Positions 46,133-58,069 of a DNA stretch of 64,000 nucleotides are shown piece by piece. Made by a program: the position numbers and the translations under genes. Source of the stretch: Cavia porcellus (Eukaryota; Chordata; Mammalia; Rodentia; Caviidae); NCBI RefSeq assembly GCF_034190915.1, contig NW_026947507.1, positions 26,960,001 to 27,024,000 of the forward strand. The letters run 5' to 3'. Position 1 is the stretch's first letter. Every line of letters starts with the position of its first letter. A model generated the notes under the pieces. It was not told the origin of the DNA, made no database searches, and was given only the letters and a program-made list of their open reading frames with translations.

Positions 46133-46461
46133 TGATCCGGCCTGTGGATCAATCCACTGGGTATATACCTGGAGGGGGAACGAGGATGAATAAAACAGGG
46201 TGTGAGGCAAAGAGAGATGGAGACAAGTTGAGGAGTCCAATCAAGTCTTGTTTATTCAGGAAGTGGTTGGATCCTTTATGGGCCAAGGGCAGACTGGTGG
46301 GACAGGAAGAGGCTACAGGGTGGTTTCTGATGGGTCATCGTCACGTCCGGGTATGTGACGTAAGCAGGAGAGGATTATGATTAATGTAGGCAGGCGCATT
46401 CTGTGCCCATAGGAGGGAGAGGCAGGGAGGCAGCAGTGGGGCTATTGCGTCACTCCCTACA
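46133..46461 (-). mobile_element. 5' LTR of class II ERV (329 bp)
   Basis: Read on the minus strand it starts TGTAGGGAGTGACGCAATAG at 46461 and ends CA (46134-46133) just before the primer-binding site. U3 holds a TGACGCAAT motif (ATF/CEBP-like) near its start, and CRE-like TTACGTCA with a nearby GACGTGACG. A CATAAAGG TATA-like box lies near 46280. AATAAA (46256-46251) is the polyadenylation signal. No second LTR was found in the window, matching the 3' truncation. Confidence 0.82.
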
Positions 46462-46786
46462 GTTTCCTAAGACACTTCTATATTGGAAATGTGACTCACT
46501 GGGGTAGCAACCATGGTTACCACAAGTTAAAAAGATTAGGTGAGAGGAGAGAAAAAGAAAGGTGGACAACCAGTCCACTGTTACATCAGGAGAAATAGCT
46601 GTAACACTCTATTTCATATAAGGCTCAGTATTGCTGACAATAATGCATTGTCTATTCAAAATACCTATGTGAAAGGATTTCAGATGTTCTCACTATACAG
46701 AAATGATGTCAGTTTGGGAAGATAAGTAAGCTAATTTCTTAGACTGGATCATTACACAGTGTACTCATAGGTTGAAAACTAGATGT

Positions 46787-47620
46787 TTCAGTCAGCTTTC
46801 CATCACTGAGACATGATAATAGACACTATAGTTCAAGGAGATATTTAATTTGGCTTATTCCCAAGATATGTATTCTGCAGTCAGCCAGCTTCAAGGCAGA
46901 GATGACATGGTAGAAGGACATGGCAGAGCAAACCTGCTTAGCTCATGGTGGCCAAGAAACAGACAGAAGAATAGTGCCAGACAGGAAGAGATAGGGACCC
47001 AACACCCACAATTTAAAAGAGGAGAGCTTTATTTTGACTCACATTTTAACACTTTTAGTCCTTGCATGGTTGGGCAGCTTCAAGGCAGTATATCATGGCA
47101 GAAGGAGGTGGTGGAGGCAAGCTGTATACTGAGAAGAAGAACAGAAACAGAGAGACACAGGAGATCAGGAGAGTGATAAATCTGTCCAAGCCACACTCCC
47201 ACTGACCGGCTTCTTCTGACCAGAGCCCACCTTCCAACAGCAAGTGAATTGTAAGCTCCCATAATGCAACCACTTCTCCAAACTGCTGCCTATGAGAGCC
47301 TGAAGCTGTTGAGAGACATCTAGATACGAATCATAATGCCAATCAGGTAGACACTATGAGTTTGCGTGCTTATTTTTATTGTACCCCCTAAACACATATG
47401 ATTATTATGTGTCAATCAAAATAATAAAAATAAACGATTTTATTAAAAAATAGGACTTTCAAGACCAACTAATTCATTTATTAAAACTGGGGATTATATG
47501 AAATAATTCTCTAGAAAAATCAAATTTTTCACAGCTATAACTCTAAGCATCTAGAAGGTGAATGATTTCATTGTGAAAGGAAATTATTCATCATGGGGGC
47601 CACAGACATAAACCATGACA
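46787..47620 (-). mobile_element. MaLR 3' LTR, minus strand, with inserted/duplicated segment
   Basis: The left end TTCAGTCAGCTTTCCATCAC is the reversed LTR 3' end. A second, similar LTR block begins around 46996 (TAAAAGAGGAGAGCTTTATTTTGACTC-type clause). The right end GGGGGCCACAGACATAAACC followed by ATGACA at 47620 is the reversed LTR 5' end. In between, at about 47370-47450, is a TGTACCCCC...TGTGTCAATC...AATAAAAATAAA segment that looks like an L1-type 3' end. The LTR is therefore composite: partial duplication, nested insertion, or both. Confidence 0.6.
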
Positions 47621-49117
47621 TTCCACCCCTGTCCCACAGGACTCATGTACAATCTTTACACAAAAGACATTTAGTCTGCCTCTAAGAGTTGCCAAAGTCC
47701 TAAGTTTCAGCATGCTGAAAAGTCCAAGTCCCAAGTCTCCTCCAAGATGTATGGCAAACTCTTTAACTGTAACCCTCTGTACAAATGAAACAAGGTTAAA
47801 CATTTCTGAAATGCACAGGCACAAGACAGACATTACCTTTCCAAAAGTTACAAGTAGGGGAATATAAAGCATTGGAAACAAAGCAAGTCCAACATCCAGC
47901 AGGACAAACATTATGTCCTAGAGATACATGCTCAGCATCAGAAGCAATCTAGTTGCAAACTCCAAAAGGCTTGGGTGATTCCACCCCCACGGCACTTCCA
48001 GGGATATCAGCTCCTGCAGCTTTTCTCTTAAATCCTCTCTGCTTGCTTTTTGCATCTTTCCTGGATCACCCAGGTTTCTGGCTTTTTCAAACTTCTGGGG
48101 TCTCCACTGCACCTTTGGCTTCACCTTTACATCTTCACAAATTGCCCTGTCAGGGGCACACTGCTTGGCCTCCCCAGCCAATTGCAATCGAGGTGGAAGC
48201 CATCTTACACTCAGAATTCATGCATTTTCCTTGCACCTAAAATCAGCACCTTGTGGATGCCACCAAGGTTTGCTGCTAGCTGGAGCAGTAGCCAGGTTTT
48301 TCTCTCTGTTGGCTGTAGGGGTCAGCTGCCTGGATAGCAGGGCTCTGTTTACCTGATTGTGACAAAAAAGCTTATCTGTGTTGCCACCATCCTGGAACCT
48401 CATGTGACCTCTGTCTCCATTCTGGAACCTGGTGCTCTGTAGCCTTCTCCTCTGAGCAAATTCTTTTACCTTTGCAATGAGGCTGCAAAGGGTGGGGCCC
48501 CCCCTTCCGGGGATGCCCTGGGGCCATCTTTCTTATCTCTCTGTTTCTCCTCAGCAGTCAAAATCTCAACTCTGTCTTTACAATCCACAGTCTTCCTGGC
48601 ATTTTCCTTCTGGTCAAACTCACAGTATTGCAAATTATCCTGCTGGGCTCTTTGCTCTTGATTTGCAACATAAAGCTGGCTAAAAGCCACCAAAAATAGC
48701 CATGCCACACCTTCAATATTTGATAGCTTTTTAATTTCTTTTTCAAGATTAATCACTCCATTGCCCTTTGTCTCAATCTCAGGCAAAGTCTCTGGGCATG
48801 AGCAAAATGCAGACAAACTTTCTGCCAAGCCATAACATATATCATGGGGAGTCCAACAACCAATGCAGTCCTTCTTCCTAGCAGAAACCTCCCAAGCCTG
48901 ATCTTTACCATGAGGCTTTCTATCAGCCTTCTGGTCTCCGGAGCTCTGACCAGAATCTCCTCTACAGAACAGCCTAAGCTGTGCCAGCTCTATGCATCCA
49001 GGCGACTTGTCCAAACCTTTCCAAACTCTGGCCACAAGCCATTTCCAAAGCCTCTCAAAAAACATGGTGAGGTATAGTCACAGCAAACGACCCCACACCT
49101 CAGTACCAAATTCTACC
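47621..49117 (-). mobile_element. MaLR internal region, minus strand
   Basis: It starts beside the LTR with TTCCACCCCTGTCCCACAGG and continues with landmarks of reversed MaLR internal sequence: AGTCCAAGTCCCAAGTCTCC, GGCAAACTCTTTAACTGTAA, CATTGGAAACAAAGCAAGTC and CCAACATCCAGCAGGACAAA. At the far end is CTCAGTACCAAATTCTACC, the usual junction with the 5' LTR. The same internal family recurs at 61368-62260. Confidence 0.75.
48466..49065 (-). pseudogene. 199-codon open frame in MaLR internal region (gag-like remnant?)
   Basis: The longest open frame in the window. It lies on the sense strand of the MaLR element, starting about 50 bp inside from the 5' LTR junction, where a gag-like frame would be. 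The product starts MFFERLWKWLVARV. It has a Cys-containing middle (DCIGCWTP, FCSCPE) and a charged C-terminal third (KDRVEILTAEEKQRDKKDGP). I recognise no zinc knuckle, protease or capsid motif. MaLR elements are non-autonomous and normally carry only degenerate gag remnants, so an open frame this long could be chance survival. Expression is not implied. Confidence 0.4.
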
Positions 49118-49308
49118 TTAGTTACTTTTTTCTTGTCACTGAGACAAAATACCTGAAGCCCAAAGCTGGGAAAGGAAAGATTTATTTCTTACAGTTTTTG
49201 GAACTTTCAATCTGTACTCAGTTGGCTCCAAGGCAGGTGGGCATGGCTGGGCCCCAGTTCATGGTGGCCGCAAACAGTAAGCAGGAACCAGCAAAGAGCA
49301 AGACATTT
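49118..49308 (-). mobile_element. MaLR 5' LTR, minus strand, truncated
   Basis: TTAGTTACTTTTTTCTTGTC, CACTGAGACAAAATACCTGA, TTTATTTCTTACAGTTTTTG and GTTCATGGTGGCCGCAAAC give the reversed 3' half of the LTR. The U3 end is missing after about 49308. It pairs with the LTR at 46787 across the internal region. Confidence 0.75.
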
Positions 49309-49639
49309 TGTGAATATTGATATGCATAATATTTCCAAGTTAAATGTACATTCAAATGTCATTACATTAAACTTTAAAGAGGTGACATCTAGATTGTCTG
49401 TAATTCAGATTATTTGTTCCTATTTAAAATACTTAACATTGACTGAAAAATAAAACCTTACACTTAAGCTTTTCTTACACGTTTGCTAGATTGATTACAT
49501 GTTCCTTTCCAAAATAAGATGCTATGAGCTGAAAAGTTTCAGAGAAGCCCCTGTGACATGGATTCTACAGAATCTTCTAGCCTTTTGCCATAGAATTTTC
49601 TTTTTCAGGCTCTAATCAAATCATAAAATTCATAAACCT
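49309..49639 (+). other. ANXA10 intron 3: nothing recognised
   Basis: Short AT-rich interval with no recognised feature. Confidence 0.5.
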
Positions 49640-49870
49640 TTCTTTTTTATGTTCTCTCTGCTTGGAATTTGTCCACCTCTTCACCTTAAATCTTATTCTT
49701 GACATGTTTCTGAAATGTCATTCATCAGGGAAGTTTCAACTCCTTCAGATTAGATCTGGTTTCCTCCTTATATAACCACACAACACTTTGAACAGTTTCT
49801 TCACACCACTTTCCAAAATTTGAAACCTTTTGGTTTGTGCTGTAATGTTACTGCTTGAAACATGTTAACT
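49640..49870. mobile_element. L2 LINE fragment
   Basis: Diverged but ordered L2 clauses: TTCTCTCTGCTTGGAATTTG, TGTCATTCATCAGGGAAGTT, CTCCTTATATAACCACACAA and CACTTTGAACAGTTTC. Strand is left open. Confidence 0.65.
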
Positions 49871-50859
49871 TTTCATCCCAAATTTAGAGTTTTCATCAAT
49901 CTTTTTTCATTATTTCTCTCAGCATGTATGATGTTGAAATATAAATTATTTCACACATGTGACTTCAAAATATCTTACTTTAAGTAATGGCTTGATTGCA
50001 TACATTTATATTGGTTGTGAATACCACCTTCCAAAATGCATATACAGTATTGAAACAAAACATAAAAGAAACTTAAGCAAAGTTATTTCCTTAACATAGA
50101 ACTTTGAGTTATGTGAGGAAACTTAAAGCCTTGCAAAAAAAATATGGTACGACATGATTTTGCTGACTCAAGGGATGACTCTTACTTGATCTGCCATGCT
50201 TGGCATTGGTCTTACCGTTCATGATCTATGACAAGTGCCTTTTCTATGTGCATGTAATTGTAACATGTTCTGTGTGATATTCTCAGGAGCGTTCTATGTG
50301 ACCAGAGCTTGTACATATGGTCATACTTAGGGAATAAGAGGGCTAAAAATTTCAGACTTTATCCTGTGTAACCATTGACCAAGCAAGTATTTAATGCTCT
50401 AAAAATAAAAGAAGTAAAACATGACTGAGAACCTGCCAAGAAACACTAGATATCAGATAGTCTTCTAACTAGTAACATTCCACTCTTCACAAGCTAAGTT
50501 AATGCTAATGGTACCACATATTGTCATCATTTTTTCTGTCAGTTTGGAGGAACTAGAAATCTCTCATCACTTACCAGCTATTGCCCATGTCAAATTTATT
50601 ATTTCCTAATATTTTACTAAAGAAGTTAGTCAGATAAGGTTAGTTTTTTAGTATTTCATTTTAATATTCTTAATTAAGTAAATTAAGCATCATATTTTAG
50701 GAATTCTGACCAAATTTACTATAGTATTTTTGTATTTTACTCTATTCTCCTTTGCTTTCATTTTAATCTTCCTATGAAATGTATTCTTTAGTAATCTTTT
50801 GGAGGGGCCTGAGGGTGAAAAATACCTTCTTGTTCATCTGTAACTGTCATCAATTGCCC
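49871..50859 (+). other. ANXA10 intron 3: nothing recognised
   Basis: AT-rich sequence with no recognised gene or repeat. Confidence 0.5.
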
Positions 50860-51400
50860 TCATAATTTAACTGATTATAGAATTCTGGAATTGAATTTAT
50901 TTCTCTTCAGTTTTGAAGATATGATTCCATTTTCACTCCATGTTTATTGTGAGAGGTAAATTAGGTCTCACAAGTATAACTATTTTCCCTTTGAGTCAAT
51001 CATATGTTCTTTCTGACACATCCATTTTTTTCTTTGTTTGTAATCTTCAGTAAGACACAGCTTTAACTATTTAAATCCTCTATGATAATTATTTCACACA
51101 TATTTTATGTACCACTTTTCACATGTGAAAAATCTCTATTATTGCATTATATTTTTAAATACTATCATTTTTCTTTTCAATTTCTGGGAATCATGTTAGA
51201 TATATATTGAGTTAATCAATTCTTCATATCTCTAATTTAATACTTCATCTTCTGATTTATCTTTTTTTTAGTTTTCCTGTTCCTCTTTTCCAATATAACA
51301 TAGTTTCTTTTAATTCTTCTTCATTTTTATTCAGTTTCACTCAACGATTAACTATTTTTATTTTCAGTATTGTTTAATACCCGTATCTATCCTATCTCCT
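50860..51400 (-). mobile_element. Old L1M fragment, antisense
   Basis: ACTGATTATAGAATTCTGG, ATTTATTTCTCTTCAGTTTT, GATATGATTCCATTTTCACT and TTCTGGGAATCATGTTAGAT follow, loosely, an antisense L1M 3' region. Strongly diverged. Confidence 0.5.
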
Positions 51401-51599
51401 GATATATTGACCTGTCCATCTATCATGATTCTATCTAGAGAGAATCAAAGAAAGGCACAGAGAGAGCTAATAATAATTGATGCTTTAAGTCCTTTAATAA
51501 ATAAATATTTTAATTTATGCTAGATTTAATTATCTCCTAACTGCTTGTTATTAATCTGTCTTGTTCTTTTTGTGCATGTTATCACAGTAATTATTATTT

Positions 51600-51684
51600 T
51601 TATTTTAGTAACAAAGATTAAACCCATGGACTTACACATATTAAGGAATTGTTCTGGCATTCAGCTATGCCCTCAGGCCCTTAG
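51600..51684 (-). mobile_element. ID-like SINE, minus strand, diverged
   Basis: The + strand reads TAGTAACAAAGATTAAACCC, ATGGACTTACACATATTAAG and CATTCAGCTATGCCCTCAGG, the reverse of a tRNA-like SINE body. An adjacent 17-T run (51685-51701) lies on the side where no tail would be expected, so it probably belongs to another event. Confidence 0.6.
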
Positions 51685-51701
51685 TTTTTTTTTTTTTTTT
51701 T

Positions 51702-53845
51702 AATTTAGATTACCATATTTGGTTTGCATTTTTTGCCCTGAGTTCACTTCTTGATAATTGATACTTGTTTTATATTTGGCTAGCATGTGTTAATTATACA
51801 TATTAATGTGGTTCACTGTAATAATTCAGTACTTGAATATGGCATGCAATGATTAATTCTGGCTTTTTTTAATCTATTAATTCTGCATCTGTTCAACCCC
51901 TAGTACATATATTCAAATCTACTTTTTCTTAAACTTGCACATATTAGACATGATATGTGGTCTTATGTGTATTACACATATACATGTATTTATATGTGGA
52001 CTCTGGCATATTTTTCTATTTGGATATGTTGAATCAATGAACAAAAACTTGGTTTAATATTCATGGAGTCTTATTGTGTGAAATTACTATCTTTATCAGA
52101 GATATGAAAAGAGATTAGAAAGATTAGAATCACTAGAGTGTATGTATTATGGTGTATTTATCTGCCAGTGGTCTGTCCCTCTCCTTGCTGTAACATCTTA
52201 TTTTGGGGGGATCTACTCCTCTTTCCAACAACATGTTTCTATTCCAATAATAGAAATAAGAACACTTTAGTTAAAAATTAAATATTAAACTTTAATGTTC
52301 TCATGAGAAACAGTTCTTCAGGATTTTGATATTGGTTACACAAAATATAGCGAGTTCTTTAGAGTGTCTGCGTATCTGGAGTTCCTTTAGTCATTCCACA
52401 TTTCTTAAGTCAGCCAGGACTAATGCATCTTGCTTGTGTTTGAAGGTCAAAGTTTGTATAAACTTATTATTTGAGGCAGTGATTGTTGAATATTTTCACC
52501 ACATTAATAGAGAATCTGAGTGAAGAAGAGGAAGAGGTTGAAAAAAATCTCCAAACTTAGAATTCTGAGAAAGAGGAAAACCTTTAAACGGTTATTTAAG
52601 AGTAGACTTTAGAACAATTTTAAGGCATTTTGTCTTGGGATGGAACTTTAGTTACATGAAGCAAAATGAAATTGTAAAGTTTGCACTTGATTTTATTAAT
52701 TAATATGAAGCTATTCAGTCAATTATATTAGTAATATTTATTAATACAATGTTATCAGTTAAAGCTCTAGAAGCAAAAGAAAAAGGGAAGATAATAATAT
52801 CATTGGGCACAAGAAAGTCATATCAGTTTATTATCAGTAAGAAAAGACAACAAGACAGTAATGAGTGAAGCCTGGAAAGTGTCCTGCTGGGGAAAGATGA
52901 AATATGAGGCCAGGAGTTAATCGGCTTCCTGTATGATGCTAGTGAATTCTGCTTTATTAATTAGTAAAATGATATCATGGAGTTACACAACCTCTAACTT
53001 CAGAGGAAGTATCTTACTGTGCCCGCAACATATTCTATATGATCAGTCAATGGATCCTAACACATTGCTTAAGCTTTCCTCTGCTCTCTAACTCTGCAGC
53101 ATAGTCTGTAATTTCCATAGGCCCAGTAACTATTTAACTGTTTTCTTTTGCTACCAAAATTTATAAAAGGACTCTTCCTAGTGTCTTTGCTCTGAATTAT
53201 TTCTGTATTTATTTAGTCAACCTTTTAGTCTCATCTCAAAAACTTAATGTCCCATCTTTGAAAACCAATATACTGTTCAGATAAACTTTGGTAACTCATA
53301 TGACTAGCATCAGGAGTTCTTACCGTACTACTTCTCTGGATTTCTACAAAGTTGCACCATCTTCCAAATCATCTTTGTTTAATAAGCCCCTGTATTCCAG
53401 CCGATAGAAGAATCAAACTCTTCTCAACAGTCTGAATAAAAACTCTGAAGATGCAAATTACATTTGACCTTTAGATGAATGCGGATCCCAATGAAATAAT
53501 CTGTCTTGCCACTTTTACATTTTAAATTGTTTAAAATACCATTTAAGACAGAATAGAAATATCTGGGATATTTATCCATTAATATCAATTGATATAGCTA
53601 ATAAGACATCCACATTGCCTCAAATATTTGAACGACTGGCAGTATGTCTTTACAATGTTATGAAATACACTTCTCTATATGTTTAAAAGTCACCTGGCTT
53701 CTCAGCTCCCCATTTTTCCTAATTTAAAGGAAAAACTTCCAAAATTAATGAATTTCTTCTTTATGCTACTCTGCTTCTTTGACGTTATTTATTTATACCT
53801 TCAATGTAGTCTTGTGAAAAGTCACTTTGTAACAAAAATAACTTT
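51702..53845 (+). other. ANXA10 intron 3: nothing recognised
   Basis: AT-rich intronic sequence with no recognised gene or named repeat. Confidence 0.45.
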
Positions 53846-53974
53846 AGGGGCCAGGGTTACAGCTCAGTGGCACAGCACCTGCCTGGCAAGCACAACGTAG
53901 TGAGTTCAATTCCAGGTACAAAAAAGAAAAAGAAACAAACAAACAACAACGACAACAAAAAACAAAGCAAAAAA
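53846..53974 (+). mobile_element. ID-like SINE with long A-rich tail
   Basis: The body is GGGGCCAGGGTTACAGCTCA, then CACCTGCCTGGCAAGCACAA, GTGAGTTCAATTCCAGGTAC, followed by an A-rich tail with C and G interruptions (AAACAAACAAACAACAACG). A separate (AAAC)n tract lies at 54043-54063. Flanking AACTT words may be a target duplication. Confidence 0.88.
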
Positions 53975-54199
53975 CTTCTTAGCCCTATTGTAAAGTAGTT
54001 GCAGAAAAATCCAAAAACAACAACCAAAATATAAACAACTGAAACAAACAAACAAACAAACAAAAAAACTACTTTAAAATATCCCTGCTGATATAGTTAT
54101 TTGTGACCATTTAGATTATGTAGTGGGCTCTCAAAAGATTTGTCATAAGGCAGCTAATGCTTTCAAAATGGTTTCAAATAAACTTTCCTCCTGATACAT

Positions 54200-54492
54200 C
54201 TATTTCACTGGGCTAGGAAATGCCTAGCAGATTAATAGAGGAGACTCCTAGGTGCAAGTGGGAGGTGAAGGAGGCTTGATCCTGAGTACTACATACGTTA
54301 TTCCTTGTTCATTAGTCTCTATTACTCTTTCCCACTCCGATGAACTAAGTATCCGTGCTCCACTCCCCTTTCAATCGTGAGGTTTCTTCCTTAAAGCCTG
54401 CCAACCATATCCTAAATCTCTGAAACCTTGAGTTAAATTAAACCATTCGTTTAAAAAGTGAATATTGAGCACTGTGTCTCAACAATGGGAAA
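54200..54492 (+). mobile_element. MaLR-type LTR, + strand
   Basis: AGGAAATGCCTAGCAGATTA near the start. Near the end come the LTR 3' clauses GAAACCTTGAGTTAAATTAA, ACCATTCGTTT and GAGCACTGTGTCTCAACAAT. It is a diverged solo LTR. Confidence 0.55.
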
Positions 54493-57400
54493 ATTTATAT
54501 AATACATGGCATTCTTTAGAATACACAGAAGGATCAACTTATATCTGCTTTATTATCCTCTGTGAGTTGCAATAAAAATTTAGTTAGTGGCTAAGCAAAG
54601 TTTCAACATCAAGTGCTATTTTATTGTTCTTTATCTAATGAAAATAAATGTCATTTTCTAAACTTATGTAGTATTACATTTGTTAAAGTTTAGATAAAGA
54701 AATGTCCTGTTGTTTTGTTATGCCAATAATTAAAGAATTTTTGGAGATTTGAATCACTTGATTTTGTAATAATTTTAGCCTCTGTGATCCCACTTAATAT
54801 TTGTTTTTCATTATGTGATACTGTGAGCCTAGTTTTGCATTTTATTCTTCCAGACTCATATAGCTTGACCATTACCGATTGGTAATATAAATTAAAGGCA
54901 GGATTCTATAATATGAATTATTTACAAAAGAATTTGGAAAACTGAGAGTTTGAAACTCAACCTTCTTACCTTCTGCTCAGTGAGGCACCTTGGCCATCTT
55001 CAAACTAGGACATGAGATGGAGCAAGGAATTAAGAATGTAATGTGTGATTAGTATATCTGGCTTTAAGGTCTGAGCTCTCTCAATTCATGTTAAGATGTA
55101 ATTGCATCTCATGCTCTCTCTCTTGACTTTTCACCTCCTCAGTGGGATAAGATGGCAAGAAGGCTCTTCCCAGGAGCTGGTACTTGTACTCCCTCGGACT
55201 GTAAGACAGCTAAATGTGAATCTGAATGTTATATTTGGGTTTTTAAAATTAATTTTTTTCTACTTTTGCAGAATAGTGGTAGAGCCCAGACTCAAATCAA
55301 GTACTATGTGATTTTAGAAGACACAAAATTTTCCTAAAATATACTGTCTTCAATCTTACATTAAAAGTAGTAAGAAATTTTAAGCAAGCAGTTTCCTACA
55401 TTACCTTAAAATGTATTAAAAGTTCTACAAGTTCTGGCCTTCAGTGGAAATATAACTAACTCCACTGCAGTGAGGCAATAATTAGTTCATCTTTAATACA
55501 ATGGTGAAAAATACGTGATTATTTCACAGGATTGCACAGTGGAGTGACTCAAGACTTGGTGAAAAATGACTTAAGTTCTTGGCCAATTCTGTAACTTAAT
55601 AATAATGGTTATCATTACAGTGATTCAATATAACTTTGCATATGTCCATTATCTTTCTAAAAGATATTAGAGTTAGAGATAGGAAGGCCCATTCTTCAAA
55701 TTTTATAAATATATTGTGATCTTCAATTAGTTTGTGAGAAACTGCAAAATATTTCAGGCATAACGCTTTTTAACTAATATTTAGCTGACCCATATATAAT
55801 ACAAATGTGTTCTACAGTACGTATCATAAAGTGCTTATGTTGCTAAAAAGAGGACTACTCTAGCATATTATTCTAAAATATTACTTGTGCAATTTTACCT
55901 ACAAAATTAAATTTATTCTTCTGAAAATGAAATCATTGCTCTTTTTAAATATAGAGTAAAAATTCTGGGAGGAATTAACCATTATAACATATGAAGCCTT
56001 ATATTAAAACATGTAATTATTCAGATACTATTCAAAGGACTTGTACAATAATTGAAAGAAAATTTATGGCCTAGAAATTATCTTGGAAGATATTCTCTCC
56101 AATCTCTGCATTTTAGAGATTAAAAATTAGAAGTCACAGGATGACCACATGATCAGACAGTTACAGTATGTGACGCAATTCATTACTCTACATTTATCAA
56201 TGTTTATGTAATCTCATCTATCAAAATCTAAATTACTACCAATTGCTTAATCTGTTCAAATTAAAACAACCTTAAACTTCCTACATATTTTAGATAGTTT
56301 TTAAAGGGTCGAATAAAATAATATATGTAAAAATCACATGAAAGTACTCTGAAAGAAGCAAAAATCCTGTCATAACAGGAATGGGTAAATGCAAATTATA
56401 AGTAAAATAAAGTTGAACTTAACTGCCTCATTATAAGCAAAATATATTAAACAAATTCATATGCTAGTATTTGACGCAGACAGAAGCATTCTCATATCCA
56501 TTAGCTTTTTTATTTAATTAGATATGTCAGGTGCAGCAATATGTATCATATAATAAAATGTAATATACTTTGCTCCTCATAATACAATGCATTAAAAAAA
56601 AACAGAAAGAATGCAGAGGAAAGAGTTATGTAACACATTCATAGCATCAGGTCACATGTGTATGTTGTGGAATTTATGAAAAACAAGGTAAGGTGCCCAG
56701 ACTTAAGGCCAATGATGCGGGCAGTACTGCTTGGGGTTCACGTATATTTGTATGTATAATTCTCCTTAGGTGAATCTGATATGTAGTGTGATTGGAAAAT
56801 CCCTGATTTACCAAATATGTCTAAAACGAGTATGGGCAAAGGAAAGGGAAACCTGAAGATTACCCCATATTTAAGACACTGTTGTACCTATACCTTCCAC
56901 AAAAGAGATAGTAGATTCCTCTTTAAAAAAAATAACTCTCATTATCACATCATAAAAATATACAGAACTGCTAAATATGGAGACAGAATTTCATGTATAT
57001 TGGAATAATGGAGTTTATTTTCAGATGCTCCATTAGGACACAGACTACATGACAAGAAAGTGATTGAATTAAGGGCTGTGGGGTGTCACTGATTTATGTT
57101 TCCTGACATTGCTATGCAGTGATGTTCATTTGCTGGCAGCAGTTTATCCTGTCTTGAAAGTAATACCGAAAAGCTGGTGAGACCAACATCATCAGTTCTC
57201 TGTTCAACAGAAATCCCACCACTTTCTCAGTATATCTGCTTCCATGGTAAAACAGCTCCAATTTTGTTATTGAGCAATGGTTGTAGAGAAATGCGCCCCA
57301 CTTATTTAAAGAGACAAATCACTTAAAGAGATAATGACCCATATTAATGTTGCTGATCTCAAAGTTCATGGTTGGAAGTGGATTGGAAAGGTGTGACAGG

Positions 57401-58069
57401 CATGAGAACAGTGATGCAAAAATGAGTTACGAGCAAAAGCCAGCGCTGGAATACAGCGGAAAGCCAGGGAGTCTTTTCTGAGATGAAATTCCTGATAACC
57501 CTTCCTGGCCCCAACACCTTTCTTAGCTTAGCATTGTGTCTTCAGGCAAATTGAGACCAAGAGACACAGCAATTACCTGTGAAAATCAGGGAGACGGAGA
57601 AAGGAGAGCAGGACCTTGCATCTCTGAGAATGTCAGCAACACACATATAATGTCCCAAAATGCCAAAATGCCACATTTGGTTTTGTGTCATAAATTCACC
57701 TGCTTCTTAATACACAAGCAAAAGCATCTTAAATATTATAAACTGACTACTGTATGAAGTGTTCTCAAGTTTAAAGATTCAATCAAAAGTTATAGAAAAT
57801 ATTCTGGCCATGAAAATCAAACCAAAACAAACCAAACAAACAAAAACAGATTTGCAACTTAGATTCAGCTTGTACACTAGAGTTGTTTATATTAAATATA
57901 AACACACTTTACACATCCACTTTGAGATGCCACCTAGTGACGATACAGTGATGAGCCAGATGATATAACCTGGTCTTCCAGGAAGTCATTGATCCACTTA
58001 ATGACTATAACATTAAACATAAAACAATTTACATGATAGGATAGCAAGTAAAAATAAACATTTTTTTTC
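54493..58069 (+). other. ANXA10 intron 3: mostly unrecognised
   Basis: AT-rich intronic sequence. 56040-56170 has a faint MIR-like look (CTGCATTTTAGAGATTAAAA). 57060-57470 is a more GC-balanced, apparently unique block. No exon with annexin similarity was found here. Confidence 0.4.
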
